Origin: Kistimonas sp. bin40
Lineage (GTDB): Bacteria; Pseudomonadota; Gammaproteobacteria; Pseudomonadales; Endozoicomonadaceae
Length of the DNA stretch: 64,000 bases
Reading direction: 5' to 3'
Assembly (NCBI GenBank): GCA_002238585.1
Contig: MPMQ01000008.1
Location: 19,084 to 83,083, forward strand
Below are positions 28,001 to 39,400 of this stretch, in pieces (position 1 is the first letter of the stretch; every line of letters begins with the position of its first letter). The notes beneath the pieces were generated by a model. It was not told where the DNA came from. It was given only the letters and a program-made list of their open reading frames with translations, and did no database searches. A program made the position numbers and the translations under genes.

Positions 28001-31000
28001 GGCTCTATGGAACTGCCTGAAAGGACTCTATGAACCCCCCGCCTCTATCAGTGACCAGCACGGCCACCCCTGGCCCGTTTCAGAACACCATCGCATCATA
28101 ATGACTGGCAACCCGACCTCCATGACCGGACGTCACCTGAATAGCTTTCTCCAGAACCGGGCTCCGCAGCTGTATTACCTGCCTCTTGATGACAATTTCA
28201 TGGCCAGCCAGATAGTTGACCCGGTTCTTCAGACACTGGTGGCACAAGTCGTACACCAGTGTCCGGCTCTATCCAGGACAGAACAGGCCGAACTGACAAA
28301 CCGGCTCAGTGCGACCACGCTCAGCTTGTTCAATCAATACCGTCATCTGATTCTGGGCCATGAATTCAGCCCGAGGGATCTCACCGACTTTGGCGAGCGG
28401 CTACTGCGCTACCTTGACAGCGCCAGCCAGCAGGGCCTGGCCAAGTGCCTGCAACAGGACTCGCCACAACAACAAGAAGGCGCTTTGGCGGGCCTGATCT
28501 GGCAGGCGATGGCCGATACGCTTGGCGGTCTGGTCCCCACCAGCCATCGCTGGCAGCTGGACACGCTCAAGACCTGGTACCAGGTGACCTATGGCGCTGA
28601 TGCTGCCCTTGTAGAGCCCCACCAGTTGCGGTTTGACTATTTTTTCAATCGCTGGCAAGCACAAGCTGGTATCGGACCTGACACCTTCAACCTGGACAAT
28701 GCCTCTGTGAAAGCACTGTCGCGCCAGGTCTGGCTGGAGTTGGACCGGCTGCAAGCCAGACGACAGAAGCCGCAGGAGCAGATCAAAGGCCGTTGCGCCA
28801 CCGTGATAGAAGGACCGGCCGGACGCGGCAAGGACGACCTGTTGAAACGTTTGATCCAGGAGTGGAATCGTCAGCAACGCGAGGATTGCAAAGAGCCCGT
28901 GCGCTGCCACGCCATCAGCCTTGATCCCAACCATCCGGACGCCTTTTACAAGACCCTGCAACAAGCCAGCCAGGCCGGAGAAATCATGGTGGGCTCGGAA
29001 ATGAACCTGCTCAAATCCCAGTATCATGAAGGCCAGATGAACGATCTGCTCACCGGCGCCAGTACAGCGGGCTTTCATCTGTTTGCCACAGTCAATCCGG
29101 CAACTTTTGCCGGGCGGCACCCGCTGTCGAGTGCATTACAGAGCCGTTGTAGTCTTGTCACTCTCGGCGACTACAGCCATGAGGATCTGGAGAAAATTGC
29201 CGCTACCCTGTTCCCCGATCCAGCCCTGGCTGGCAAGGTCGCCCAGTGGCACTGGCAGCTGCTGGAGCAACTCAGGGCACACGATATTCCCCAACATCCC
29301 TCTGTGGCAGATATGAAAGAGCTGGCCGCCGCTTGCGCAGACTTTCCGTTGATTCACCACCGCATGGAGCAGATGAGCATCACGCCGGATGCTACCGGCC
29401 AGTCCGCCATGGATGTGGAAACGCTGGGGGAACAGCAGAAACGGTCCGGACAGGAAACTGCGCTGAAACAACGGTTCGAGCAGCAATACGGGTTTTACCT
29501 CCATTTCCTGGCCCGCAAGGCCGGTACCCAATCCCAGTCGCTCGATGACGTACTGGCGGCTCCTGTCAGCCAGACGTCTGATCGTCAGCCCCAGATCCGT
29601 AACTACTCTGCCTGGACGGCATGGATCCACACCCAGCTTCAAGGGTTCCTGACCAGGCCCATCAGTGTGGTGGCAGGTGTTGAGAGCAGCTACAACGCCA
29701 GCACTGGCATTGTGACTCTGAAGAAAGAATGGCTGGAAGCGGATCCGGCCCAGGATGACAGCATCAAGCATGAAATTGTCCGGCTGTTTGCCCATGAACA
29801 ATGGCAACGCCATGTACCGCTGGCTTCCCCTTTCCCGGATGACATCCTGTTTTCTGCCGCTTATCACTTCTGGCAGCAGAAGTTCTTTGAGAACCAGTAC
29901 GCAGACTTCCCGCAGTGGGCTCAACAGGCAGCACACATCTTTCCGCTGTCAGAGGAAGAAGACGCGTCCCTGAAATTGTCCTGCAATGCCGGTTACCTTG
30001 ATGCCCTGACGACACTGGCAGCACAAAAACCCGCGCCCGACAGCCTTTTCCTCCTGGAAAAAACACTGCTGACCTGTCCGCCCAATGCTGTCACCCGGCA
30101 CGAGCCGACACCAATCCCTGCTCAGGACACCCGCGCACCCGTTGAGCTGACAGCAGAAGCGAGCCGCGCAAAAATAGAACGAGACGTCCGGAGTATGGTC
30201 CAGGACAGTGTCTATATCGATGACAAACTGCTGCCGCGCAGCCAGGAAAAAAGCATCCCCCCCTTTCACACGCCTGAGCCGTGTTCATTCGGTATAACCC
30301 GCTATTTTTCAAAAACCGAAGCGATCATGACGCGTATGAGCGTCTCGCAGGCGGTGCTGAAGGGGGAGCAAATCCTTACAAAAAATCTTGCTCCCGGCGC
30401 TATGGGCTATGAAGCCATCAAGCCGGCATCAGAACATTCCCTCGACATGGTACTGGAAGACGATTTTGGTGCTTTCACTGTGAGAATACCGCCAGATGAT
30501 AAAGGCAGCTGGCATCCTGCTCCCGGCGTAGCTCCTCACCAGAAAATACTGGCCCTGTATTCCCAACCACCCGTGACACTGGAGGTGCTCAGGGATCGGG
30601 CCACTCACCAGCATTTTATTCGTCCAGTGGATCCTGAATTTCATGGAAGCCTCAAGATTTATATTGTTATCCGCAAGCAAGCCGGACCAGGCCTGGATTC
30701 CTCCAGGTACGGCCAGTCCACCCTTGCACCCGCTGCTGACAATCGTCTGTGTGAAGCCCTGCGCCCCTTGTTTGAGCAGGATGATGCGCCGCTGTTCCAG
30801 GAGCTGCGGCAACTGAGAAACAGTCACTCGATCTGGATCCAGTGCGACCAACTAAAGCGGCTGTGCCGTGCGTTCACGGCCGTCCCCGCCTCCTTGCAGA
30901 GTCCGGGAGGGCCCTTGAGCCTCGACCTGCTGCGGCACATGCTCCAGCACCAGTATGGGCAATGTCATCATCGCGCCCTGTGTTTTCATGCCATGGCCAC

Positions 31001-32924
31001 CTGGCTGGGAATACCCTCACGGATTGTAGAAGGGGAGGCCTACACCTGGGTGGAAACATCAAACGATGGCGGTTATTCCTGGAATGCGCATGACCTGGGC
31101 AACCTGGTTCACCCCCAACAGCAGGTTCATGAAAATCCGACATCGTCCATCCAGATCACTCATGGACTCATGGTCAGTGAACAGTGCAAAGCGCAGCTGT
31201 TGAAAATAGCCGGAAAAAATATCGGCCTGCTGCAAGAAACTCTGAAAACCTCTTTTGATGAACTCAACAGATGGGTCCAGACAGGGGGGACAGGCCTCGT
31301 ACCCTGCGGCAGGGAACCTTACCGGTTCCGTCAGGCCAATCAGAGCGACAGCCAGTCTGCTGTCGAGATGGTCGTGAGAATGTGTAACGAAATGCTGGAC
31401 AGCATCGAGGAAGACACTGCTGACACGGACTTTCTTGATCTGATTTTGCTCTTGTATCCTGTCGACAGAAGTGAGTATTTCAAGGAAACCAGCTTCTTCT
31501 TTGACGCGTTTGTACGCAGGATCCTGCCGCTGGCCAACAAGGGTCTGTACTCTACGCAACTGCTCTGCCAAAGACTCACCACTATGGCGGCAACCGCAGC
31601 GACACAGAAAGATAAGGAAACCTTTCAAAGAGAGATCAAGGTGTGTGTGCTGGACAGTCTGGGGCGTGACAAAGAATTCAATAAGATTGGCTGGGGTAAC
31701 GCCGGCCTGGAACTGGCTGCCTTTATCCTGCTCGACAATAACTGGATTCCAACCAATAACGCTCTTTCCAGCCTGCACAAGCTGGCACAATCAGACCTGT
31801 ATGGCGAGCAAGCCAAACGAAGGCTGGACGTCTGGTACGACCGCTTCAACAACAAGCTTGACCCATCAAGGTTCAAGCCTGTCACGCCGGCAGCCATAGC
31901 AGCACAACTCCCTCCAGACCTGGCCGGCGCGGGCCGGTCACGCAAGCTGGAATCCAGGCTCAGAGTGGGCGGTGACCTGTGCCATACCTATGGCTGGGCG
32001 GCATCCGATTCTATGGACTCTGGTCGTCTGATAAGGCAAAAAGCGTTTTTCAGGGAGAGCGCAGAATCTGTCACCCAGCCGCCCGTGGTCATGGTGGGCT
32101 TGTTGGAAAAAGAGGTACCCGAACAGCACAAACTGGAACAGTTTTATGTTCCCCTGACAAAAACAGGCGTCGTAGACCGCACAAGGCAAGGCAAAAAACA
32201 ACAGCTCCCGTCACCCCGGCAAGAGAGGGAAGCCCGACTGGCCATGCTGAAAAAGTGGAGGCTCTATCTGAATGGCAACAACCATCGTGAGCTGAGTTTG
32301 CCTTCTTTCAGCACGGAGAGGGACATCGACAGCCTGCTGTACAAAAGCCCGCCCGCAGCCGAAAGGGCGCAGATAATACAGGATATTCAAGCTTATCGTG
32401 AGGAGTTTATAGCGTCGGAAGTGCAACTGTCTGACACCAGCACACCCTTGCTCGATGTGATTCAGGAGCAGTTCTTTGAGTATCTTTATACCGCGATGGG
32501 TGCCGAGCGAGGGAACGTCAAGATCCTGTTCTGCAGCTCTAGATACGAGGACGACCATGAGGAAGAATGCAAAGGAAACGGTTTCTTTCAGCCGGTCACG
32601 CCTTCCCAATGGCACGCGGTACACCAAGCGGAATGCGGCAGAATAGCCAACGATGCCAGGCATGTTACCCCCGAACTTCTGCAACGCAGCGGGCGTTTTG
32701 ATCAAGCCGTTGTCATCAATGTCCAGGAAATGGAAGCCTGTTGGAGAGACTTTCTGGCCAGTCTCGATCTGACGGATGTGGCGAAGTATTGCATCACTGT
32801 CGAGAGAGGTTCCGACTCCAACGACACCAACTCAGGCTCCGATTCCGATTCCGATTCCGATTCCGATTCCGATTCTGATTCCGGTTCCGGTTCCGGTTCC
32901 GACACTAGTGACGGCGATTGTTGA
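25071..32924 (+). CDS. P3: giant AAA / transglutaminase-like protein, 2617 aa
   Basis: Third paralogue. ATG 25071 is chosen because MNIGSH matches the start of P4 and AGAGGA precedes it; the frame is open 48 codons further upstream, but that part falls in the leader. The N-terminal tail has PPEKIRRLE, a weaker basic cluster than in the others. AAA domain 1 (GEPGAGKS near residue 889, VLVIDEAN) is intact. AAA domain 2 has GPAGRGKDD near 1246 and GSEMN. The transglutaminase-like Cys is near 1964 (YGQCHHRA), with YTWVE, where Trp and Glu match the canonical HAWVE but His is Tyr. The region from about 640 to 1200 resembles P1, while the ends resemble P4. The C-terminus alone carries a Ser-Asp/Ser-Gly tail of more than 20 residues encoded by a hexanucleotide repeat. 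Function unknown. Confidence 0.8.
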   Translation: MNIGSHLIASKFSQSPIPADSPPEKIRRLESETPVETSPSTTTEAARRVSLFVYSDTQVHALLTRLQQIAPTVALVMSPDDLDQDGLRNNLMINDDGSVEERPGCLFASAGSQPVILVLDFRHFEPRQLASLNSLFDDRPTLNGQPLGSHVSIISLVDDELFPDHISQTHKPGNDFSRRIAPGFRQGSLWNETLQSLPEKSSSVADVLNQKVPDSTYAATENPGKAIRTIDLSARDWREVLFGQACVDTKGRRCYLPGQLALAQPGETLVLKGAPWKDRGFQYALYKMIHSGSYYANGRDHQLPDNISWARQPLTEGDIARLKQGIDWVSAPGSHMAVINKDTLALVTRQSRFDQHGSLTGHDAFAQYLAGCQGIRVTSPLATSQWFELLNAIQKIGNPAPLAVYLDTPAQQPLPFRGPEQADPEKFFSSAVSPQARTLTGNSNVTLIRGDDALLRQDNAARGELMDTDTVLSEPLNIVITPELKLSALLEDLRLTSLKKGEFQRQEQPFVQALRTGRKLRVRGLEDNPTLARQLESLLLSPPSLIVNGERETFPQAQIEIIWPEGAKTDSVLWKQALDLGGLPASQQTPEELKAWLQQAFHLSQKDSGIVDRVAWLQDITSRMAPPGQQLSLGTDLLTKLVIQARQEQKRALEDALEPAHWSKALNSVLLKKYRSHPDLYNFLRLTVRNQEQSHGYDWIDQIALQRWLKTHPNPDAACIQQHFWSLTRHVNHTQINQLAAHIASWASPNLKVDPASPAFQFMLSQVRQAAGWPSSSQQHAAIFIPRHLCFEKQLQDICYESDLKLSRKDIANLGQLVGIVVASSQTTEEKQQRIATCLAAYPFPPQDCAPIAHTLLNPDDPSNHKYWYGRRKQRLMDKVRLHPVTLISGEPGAGKSFIAAEVAKALQGGSKAQTICCGPMTRLSDLMVKESLVLDPLTGDSQVKREEGPLLQWAKRTATAEHPAVLVIDEANLVDPALWNCLKGLYEPPASISDQHGHPWPVSEHHRIIMTGNPTSMTGRHLNSFLQNRAPQLYYLPLDDNFMASQIVDPVLQTLVAQVVHQCPALSRTEQAELTNRLSATTLSLFNQYRHLILGHEFSPRDLTDFGERLLRYLDSASQQGLAKCLQQDSPQQQEGALAGLIWQAMADTLGGLVPTSHRWQLDTLKTWYQVTYGADAALVEPHQLRFDYFFNRWQAQAGIGPDTFNLDNASVKALSRQVWLELDRLQARRQKPQEQIKGRCATVIEGPAGRGKDDLLKRLIQEWNRQQREDCKEPVRCHAISLDPNHPDAFYKTLQQASQAGEIMVGSEMNLLKSQYHEGQMNDLLTGASTAGFHLFATVNPATFAGRHPLSSALQSRCSLVTLGDYSHEDLEKIAATLFPDPALAGKVAQWHWQLLEQLRAHDIPQHPSVADMKELAAACADFPLIHHRMEQMSITPDATGQSAMDVETLGEQQKRSGQETALKQRFEQQYGFYLHFLARKAGTQSQSLDDVLAAPVSQTSDRQPQIRNYSAWTAWIHTQLQGFLTRPISVVAGVESSYNASTGIVTLKKEWLEADPAQDDSIKHEIVRLFAHEQWQRHVPLASPFPDDILFSAAYHFWQQKFFENQYADFPQWAQQAAHIFPLSEEEDASLKLSCNAGYLDALTTLAAQKPAPDSLFLLEKTLLTCPPNAVTRHEPTPIPAQDTRAPVELTAEASRAKIERDVRSMVQDSVYIDDKLLPRSQEKSIPPFHTPEPCSFGITRYFSKTEAIMTRMSVSQAVLKGEQILTKNLAPGAMGYEAIKPASEHSLDMVLEDDFGAFTVRIPPDDKGSWHPAPGVAPHQKILALYSQPPVTLEVLRDRATHQHFIRPVDPEFHGSLKIYIVIRKQAGPGLDSSRYGQSTLAPAADNRLCEALRPLFEQDDAPLFQELRQLRNSHSIWIQCDQLKRLCRAFTAVPASLQSPGGPLSLDLLRHMLQHQYGQCHHRALCFHAMATWLGIPSRIVEGEAYTWVETSNDGGYSWNAHDLGNLVHPQQQVHENPTSSIQITHGLMVSEQCKAQLLKIAGKNIGLLQETLKTSFDELNRWVQTGGTGLVPCGREPYRFRQANQSDSQSAVEMVVRMCNEMLDSIEEDTADTDFLDLILLLYPVDRSEYFKETSFFFDAFVRRILPLANKGLYSTQLLCQRLTTMAATAATQKDKETFQREIKVCVLDSLGRDKEFNKIGWGNAGLELAAFILLDNNWIPTNNALSSLHKLAQSDLYGEQAKRRLDVWYDRFNNKLDPSRFKPVTPAAIAAQLPPDLAGAGRSRKLESRLRVGGDLCHTYGWAASDSMDSGRLIRQKAFFRESAESVTQPPVVMVGLLEKEVPEQHKLEQFYVPLTKTGVVDRTRQGKKQQLPSPRQEREARLAMLKKWRLYLNGNNHRELSLPSFSTERDIDSLLYKSPPAAERAQIIQDIQAYREEFIASEVQLSDTSTPLLDVIQEQFFEYLYTAMGAERGNVKILFCSSRYEDDHEEECKGNGFFQPVTPSQWHAVHQAECGRIANDARHVTPELLQRSGRFDQAVVINVQEMEACWRDFLASLDLTDVAKYCITVERGSDSNDTNSGSDSDSDSDSDSDSDSGSGSGSDTSDGDC
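32838..32903 (+). repeat. Hexanucleotide repeat giving a Ser-Asp tail in P3
   Basis: TCCGAT units run about seven times (one as TCTGAT), then TCCGGT three times, ending TCCGAC. They encode (SD)n followed by (SG)3 at the very C-terminus of P3. The other three paralogues end without this tail. Changes in unit number by slippage would keep the reading frame. Confidence 0.85.
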
Positions 32925-32935
32925 TCTGCATCCCA

Positions 32936-32991
32936 AGCAAGAGTATTGAGAGGCTACGGCTCATAAGACAGTGCCCACAAATACTCTTGCT
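32936..32991 (+). terminator. Inverted repeat just after P3
   Basis: AGCAAGAGTATT (32936-32947) and AATACTCTTGCT (32980-32991) are perfect 12-bp complements around a 32-base loop, beginning 12 bases after the P3 stop. No T-run follows. A hairpin with a similar position and loop length follows P4. Termination or mRNA 3'-end protection is the likely role. Confidence 0.4.
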
Positions 32992-33278
32992 CTTGGAAAT
33001 TCGTCATCAAACAAGACGACACCCACCCTAATACAGCCGATACCCCAATCGCTTGTCACTCAGGTGTGTTATCCCCTTCGCAGGGCTTTGATGCCCTGCT
33101 CTCCCCGTGGCTACCGATAATACCGGGAGCCATAGTCACCCCACCTCCATTCTCGCCCCCATGCCTGACAGCCTGGCGGGGGCCAAACGTCTGACAGCGG
33201 CCAAGCGGGCGGTGCCTGCGCAGAGAGGCCCTGCTTTTTGCAAGCCGTGTGCAGCTCAATATATTGAGGGCCGGCACA

Positions 33279-33499
33279 AGGCGACGCCTGATAAAAACAA
33301 CAAACGCCAGCGGCTGCCAACCATTTACAAGAACTTGCCACAGTTTTTGTGGTCCAACTCTTGGCAGGAGGGTTTAGAAGGGGAGCCTTCTCTGTTGGAC
33401 GAAGCGCTGAAACACAAAAGCCAGCTCCGCAATACGACAGACTTTAACGAAACCCCGGCCAACCAGACCTTTTTAAAAGAAGACAAAGCGCAATCAAAC
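33279..33499 (+). repeat. Leader upstream of P4, related to that of P3
   Basis: This aligns with 24858-25070 before P3. The P4 frame is open back to GTG 33107, but the likeness of this stretch to the non-coding P3 leader, and the matching MNIGSH start, argue that it is untranslated. The ribosome binding site before ATG 33500 is weak (AAAAGAAGACAAAG). The 350 bases before it, after P3, hold no gene I can support. Confidence 0.55.
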
Positions 33500-36400
33500 A
33501 TGAATATCGGAAGCCACACTGTCGCCCGCAACTCCACGCACTTACCGTCTCTTTCGGATGAACCCCCTCCAAAAAAAACAAGACGGGAACCAATAGAAGA
33601 AGTAGATACACTGCCTTCTACTTCTACGATCTCATCAAACAGAGCCACCCTGTTCGTCGATAGTGACACCCAAGTCCACGCCTTGCTGGCGAAGCTCCAA
33701 CAAATTTCTCCGACAGTAGCACTGGTAATGTCACCCGACGACATGAATCAGGATGGCCTGCGAAAAAATCTGACAATCAATGATGATGGTACTGTCGCAG
33801 AAAGCCCCGGGCGCCTGTTTGTCAGTGAGGCAGATCAGCCTGTTATCCTGGTACTGGATTTCCGGCATTTTGAGCCCAGGCAGCTGAGCAGTCTCAACAG
33901 CCTGTTTGATAATCCACCCACACTGGATGGACAACCTCTCGGCTCTCACCTGAGCATTATCTCGCTGGTCGATGACACGCTCTTTCCTGACCATGTTTCT
34001 CAGACCTACAAACCCGGCAATGATTTTTCCCGACGGATAGCACCGGGCTTCAAGCAAGGAACCCTGTGGCATGAAACACTCCACGCCCTGCCGGAAAAAA
34101 GCCATTCTGTGACTGATGTTGTGAACCAGAAGGTACCGGATCTCACAACTGCAGGTGCAGGAAACAGTGGCAAGACTGTCCGGCCCATTGATCTGTCCGG
34201 ACAAAACTGGCGCGAGGTACTGTTCGGCCAGGCTTGTGTCAATACAAAGGGACAACGCTGCTACCTGCCAGGTCAGCTGGCTCTGGCTCGGCCGGGAGAA
34301 ACACTGGTCCTCAAGGGCGCGCCCTGGAAAGACCCGGCTTTTGAGTACGCCTTGTACAAACTGATTCACAGTGGCAGCTATTACGCCAATGGTGGTGACC
34401 ACCGCTTGCCGGACAACATCAGCTGGGCGCGGCTGCCATTGACGGCCGAAGACATCGCCTTGCTCAAGCAGGCCGTCAAGAGGGTGCCTGAGCCCAGTCC
34501 CCGTATGGCAATCATCAACGAGGACACCCAGGCCCTGGTGACCTGTCAGAGCAGATTTGATCGGCACGGCTCTTTGACTGGACATGACACCTTTGCCCAC
34601 TGGCTTGCTGACTGCGAGGGGATTCGTGTTACCTCCCCCCTCAATACCAACCAATGGTTTGAACTGCTGCGGGCGATACAAAAACTCGGAAAGCCTGCTC
34701 CGGTTCCTGTGTATCTGGACACACCCGCACAACAGCCTCTCCCGTTCAAGGAGTCAGAACAGACTGCTTCTGAAGAGTTCTGTGCCACTGTCGCCAGTCC
34801 TCAATCCGGCCCCCTGACGGGCAACAGCCATGTCACGCTGACCAGAGGGGATGATGCGTTCCTGCGGCAGGGCAACGCAGCCAGGGACATGCTCATGGAT
34901 ACAGGCACTGTCGCTTCTGAAATCCTCAACATCGTGATTACACCGGAACTGAGGCTGTCCTCACTTGTCGAAGACCTGCGACTGGTGTCACTGAAAAAAG
35001 CAGAATTTCAACGTCGGGAGCAACCCTTTCTCCAGGCGCTGCGAGAAGGGCGTAAACTGCGCATCCGGGGACTGGAAAACAACACGACACTGGCACGACA
35101 GGTCGAGTCCTTGCTGTTGTCGCCGCCGTCCCTGCTCGTCAATGGGGAACGGGAAACATTCCCTCGGGCACAGATTGACGTCATATGGCCGGAAGGAGCA
35201 AAAACCGATTCTGTACTCTGGCAACAAGCCCAGGACCTGGGTGGTTTGTCGTCATCAGGCCAGACGCTCGAAGAGCTGAAAGCCTGGCTACAGGAGGAGT
35301 TTGGGCTCAGCAACAACGACAGTGACATTGCTGACACAGTCGCCCGTCTGCAGGACATCACCAGCCGTCTGGCTCCTCCCGGGCAGCAGTTCCAGCTGGG
35401 CACCGACCTGCTGACCAAACTGGTGATCCAGGCCCGGCTGGAACAGAAGTTGACCTCTGCTGACGCCCTTGAGTCCGCGCATTGGAGCAAGGCCATAAAC
35501 TCTGTCCTGCTCAAGAAGTACCGCAGCAATCCGGACCTGTACAACCTTCTGCGCCTGGCCGTCAGAAGCCAGCTGCAAAATTATCGCTGTGACTGGATAG
35601 ACCGGATTGCGCTGAAGCGCTGGTTGGAAGCCCATCCGAATCCTGATGCTGCCTGCATCCAGAAGCATTTCTGGTCATTGACCCGCTATGTCAGCCACAC
35701 GGCGATCAATCAACTGCCTGAGCAAATCAGTACCTGCGTCTCGTCCAGTCTGGATGTCGAGCCCCAGTCCAATGCCTTCAAATTGATGGCAGGCCAGGTC
35801 AGGCAGGCAGCAGGGCACAACAATCAAGACGACACCGTGCTTTTTTTGGACAGGCACCTGTGCATCGAAAAGCAGCTGCAGGATGTCTGTTATGAACTGG
35901 GTCAGCACAAGCGACACGAAGACATTGAAAGGATGGGACAACTGATAGGAACGGTCATCCAGTCCCGGCAATCGAAAGCGGAGAAGCAACGAGCCATTGA
36001 ATTCTATCTGACACTATTCCAGTTTGCGCCACACAACTGCGCACTCATCGCCAAAACCCTGGTAAATCCGGATGACGCTGGCAACTGGAAACACTGGTAC
36101 AAGCGTCGCGAGACACGCCTGCTGGAGAAAGTGAAGAAACATCCAGTAACGCTCATCAGCGGTGAACCCGGCGCAGGAAAAAGCTTTATGGCTGCCAAAG
36201 TTGCCACAGCACTGCAGGGGGGAGGCCGGGCACTGACACTCTGCTGCGGTCCCATGACCCGACTCAGTGACCTGATGATCAAGGAAAGCCTGGTGACTGA
36301 TCCCCTGACCGGCGATGCCGAGGTGAAGCGGGAAGACGGCCCACTGCTGCAATGGGCCAAAAGCACTGCCACAGCGCAGCATCCAGCCGTTCTGGTGATT

Positions 36401-39400
36401 GATGAGGCCAACCTGGTCGATCCAACCCTCTGGAATTGCCTGAAAGGCCTGTATGAAACTCCCGTCTCGATCAGTGACCAGCACGGCCACCCCTGGCCCG
36501 TTTCAGAACACCACCGCATCATAATGACCGGCAACCCGACCTCCATGACCGGACGTCACCTGAATGCTTTTCTCCAGAATCGGGCGCCGGAGCTGTATTA
36601 CCGTCCTCTCAATGACAATTTCATGGCCAGCCAGATAGTTGACCCGGTTCTTCAGACGCTGGTTAAACAAGTCGCACACCAGTGTCCCGGTGTTTCAACG
36701 ACTGAACAGGTCCAGCTGACCAACCGGCTCAGCCTGGCCACTATCAGTCTTTTCAATCAATACCGTCACCTGATTCTGGAGCATGAATTCAGCCCCCGGG
36801 ATCTGACCGACTTCTGCGAGCGGCTGCTGCGCTACCTCGACAGTGCCAGTCAAAAAGGACTGGCCACCTGCCTGCAACAGCACAGACCACAAGAGCAAGA
36901 GAAGGCTCTGACCGGCCTGATCTGGCAGGCGATGGCCGACAGCCTGAGCGGTCTGGTCCCCACCAGCCATCGCTGGAACCTGGACACTCTCAAGACCTGG
37001 TACCAGGTGACCTATGGCGCTGATGCTGCCCTTGTAGAGCCCCACCAGTTACGGTTTGACTATTTTTTCCAGCGCTGGCAAGCACAATCTGGCGCCGGGC
37101 CTGGCGCCTTCAACCTGGACAATGCCTCTGTGAAAGCACTGTCGCGCCAGGTCTGGCTGGAGTTGGACCGGCTGCAAGCCAGACGACAGAAGCCGCAGGA
37201 GCAGATCAAAGGCCGTTGCGCCACCGTGATAGAAGGGCCTGCCGGACGCGGCAAGGACGACCTGTTGAAGCGTTTGATCCATGAGTGGAACCGTCAGCAA
37301 CGCGCGGATGACAAGGAGCCGGTACGCTGCCACGCCATCAGCCTTGACCCCAACCATCCGGACGCCTTTTACAGAACCCTGCAACAAGCCAGCAAGGACG
37401 GCGAAATCATGGTGGGCTCGGAAATGAACCTGCTCAAATCCCAGTATCATGAAGGCCAGATGAACGATCTTCTGACCGGTGCCAGCACACCAGGTTTTCA
37501 CCTTTTTGCTACGGTAAACCCGGCCACTTTTGCCGGGCGGCACCCGCTTTCGACTGCATTGCAGAGCCGTTGCAACCTTGTCACTCTCGGAGATTACAGC
37601 CGTGATGATCTGGAGAAGATTGCCGCCACCTTGTTCCCCGACCAGCAATTGGCTGACAAGGTAGCCCGGTGGCACTGGCTGCTGCTGGAGCAACTCAGGG
37701 CAAACGAGATTCCCCAGCATCCCTCTGTGGCCGATATGAAAGAGCTGGCCGCCGCTTGCGCAGACTTCCCATTGATTCACCACCGTATGGACCAGATGAG
37801 CATCACGCCGGCTGCTGAGCCGTCTGCCATGGATGTGGAAACGCTGGGGGAACAGCAGACACGGACTGGACAGGAAACCGCGCTGAAAAAACGCTTTGAA
37901 CAGCAATACGGGTTTTATCTCCACTTCCTGGCCCGCAAGAAGAATGCCAGGTCCCTGTCGCTGGATGATGTGCTGGCGGCTCCCGTCAGCCAGATTCCCG
38001 ATCACCCGAGTGAGGTGCGTAACTACTCTGCCTGGACGGCATGGGTGCACACCCGGATTCCAGCATTGCTGACCAGGCCGGTCAGTGTGGTGGCCGGTTG
38101 TGCGAACACTTACGACGCCACTGCGGGCATCATCACTTTGAAGAAAGACTGGCTGGAAGAGCATGGTGTCCAGGATGACACTATCAAGCGTGCCATTGTC
38201 CGTCTGTTTGCTCATGAGCAGTGGCAGCGTCACCTGCCGCTGGTTTCACCCTTCCCGGATGACATCCTGTTTTGTGCCGCTTACCACTTCTGGCAGCAGA
38301 AATCCTTCGAGCACTACTGCGCAGACTACCCGGAGTGGGCACAACAGGCGCAACACATATTTCCGCTGTCAGAGGAAGAGAGCGCGTCCCTGAAATTGAC
38401 CAGCAACGCAAGCTATCTCGATGCCCTGACCAGACTGGCTGCACTCAAACCATCGGCCAGCAGTCTTGCCCTGCTCTGCCAGGCACTCCTGACCAATCAG
38501 AACAACGCAGGCAGCCTTCGCACGATCTCCGATCCCGCCCCTCCCCGGCCGGTTGAGATGACCGAGGATGACAGGCACCCAAATACCCGTAGCCCGGTTG
38601 AACTGACAGAAGGTGACAATCACCCAAATACCCGCAGCCCGGTTGAACTGACAGAAGGTGACAATCACGTAACTGCCCGTGGACCGGTTGAGCTGACAGG
38701 GAATGACAATCACGCAAGGATAAGACGAGACTTGGCGGCTGTTTGTCAGGACAGCGTTCATATCGATAACGAACTCTTCCCGGTCAGTCACCACCAACCC
38801 ATCGCTCTCTTTCGCTCCCCCGCTCCCTGCTCTTTCACGATCACCCGGTATTTCAATAAAACCGAAGCGACCAAAACACGGATGGGCGTCTCACAGGTCG
38901 TATTGCAAGGGGAACAGATCCTCACCAAAGCTGTGGCTCCCGGCTCTATGGGCTATGAGGTTATCAAGCCGGCAGCCGGGATTGAGAGCACTGTGCCATT
39001 GGGAGACGATACAGGTGCTTTCACTGTACACATATCACCAGAGGAGGCAGCAAACTGGAAAGCGGTTCCCGGCATAGCTCCCCACCAGAAAATACTGGCC
39101 CTGTCCGTCACCCCGGCTGTGGAACTGGAAGTGCTCAGGGATCGGGCCACTCATCAGCATTTTATTCGTCCGGTGGATTCTGAGTTTTATGGCAGACTGG
39201 ACATTCAGATTCTTGTCCGTGAGCAACCTGGAACACATCTGGACGCATCCAGGTACGGCAAGCCGGCCCTTCCTCCTGCCGCTGCCCATGACCTGTGTGC
39301 AGCACTCCGTCCCTTGTTCGAACAGGATGCAGCACCCTTGGCGCAAAAGCTCAGAACCATCAGAAATCTGACCTCTATCCCGGAACAGTGCAAGCAACTG

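Noticed and set aside
33107..33499. 131-residue N-terminal extension of P4
   Set aside because: The DNA aligns with the P3 leader, which reads differently in frame, and the conserved MNIGSH start sits at 33500.
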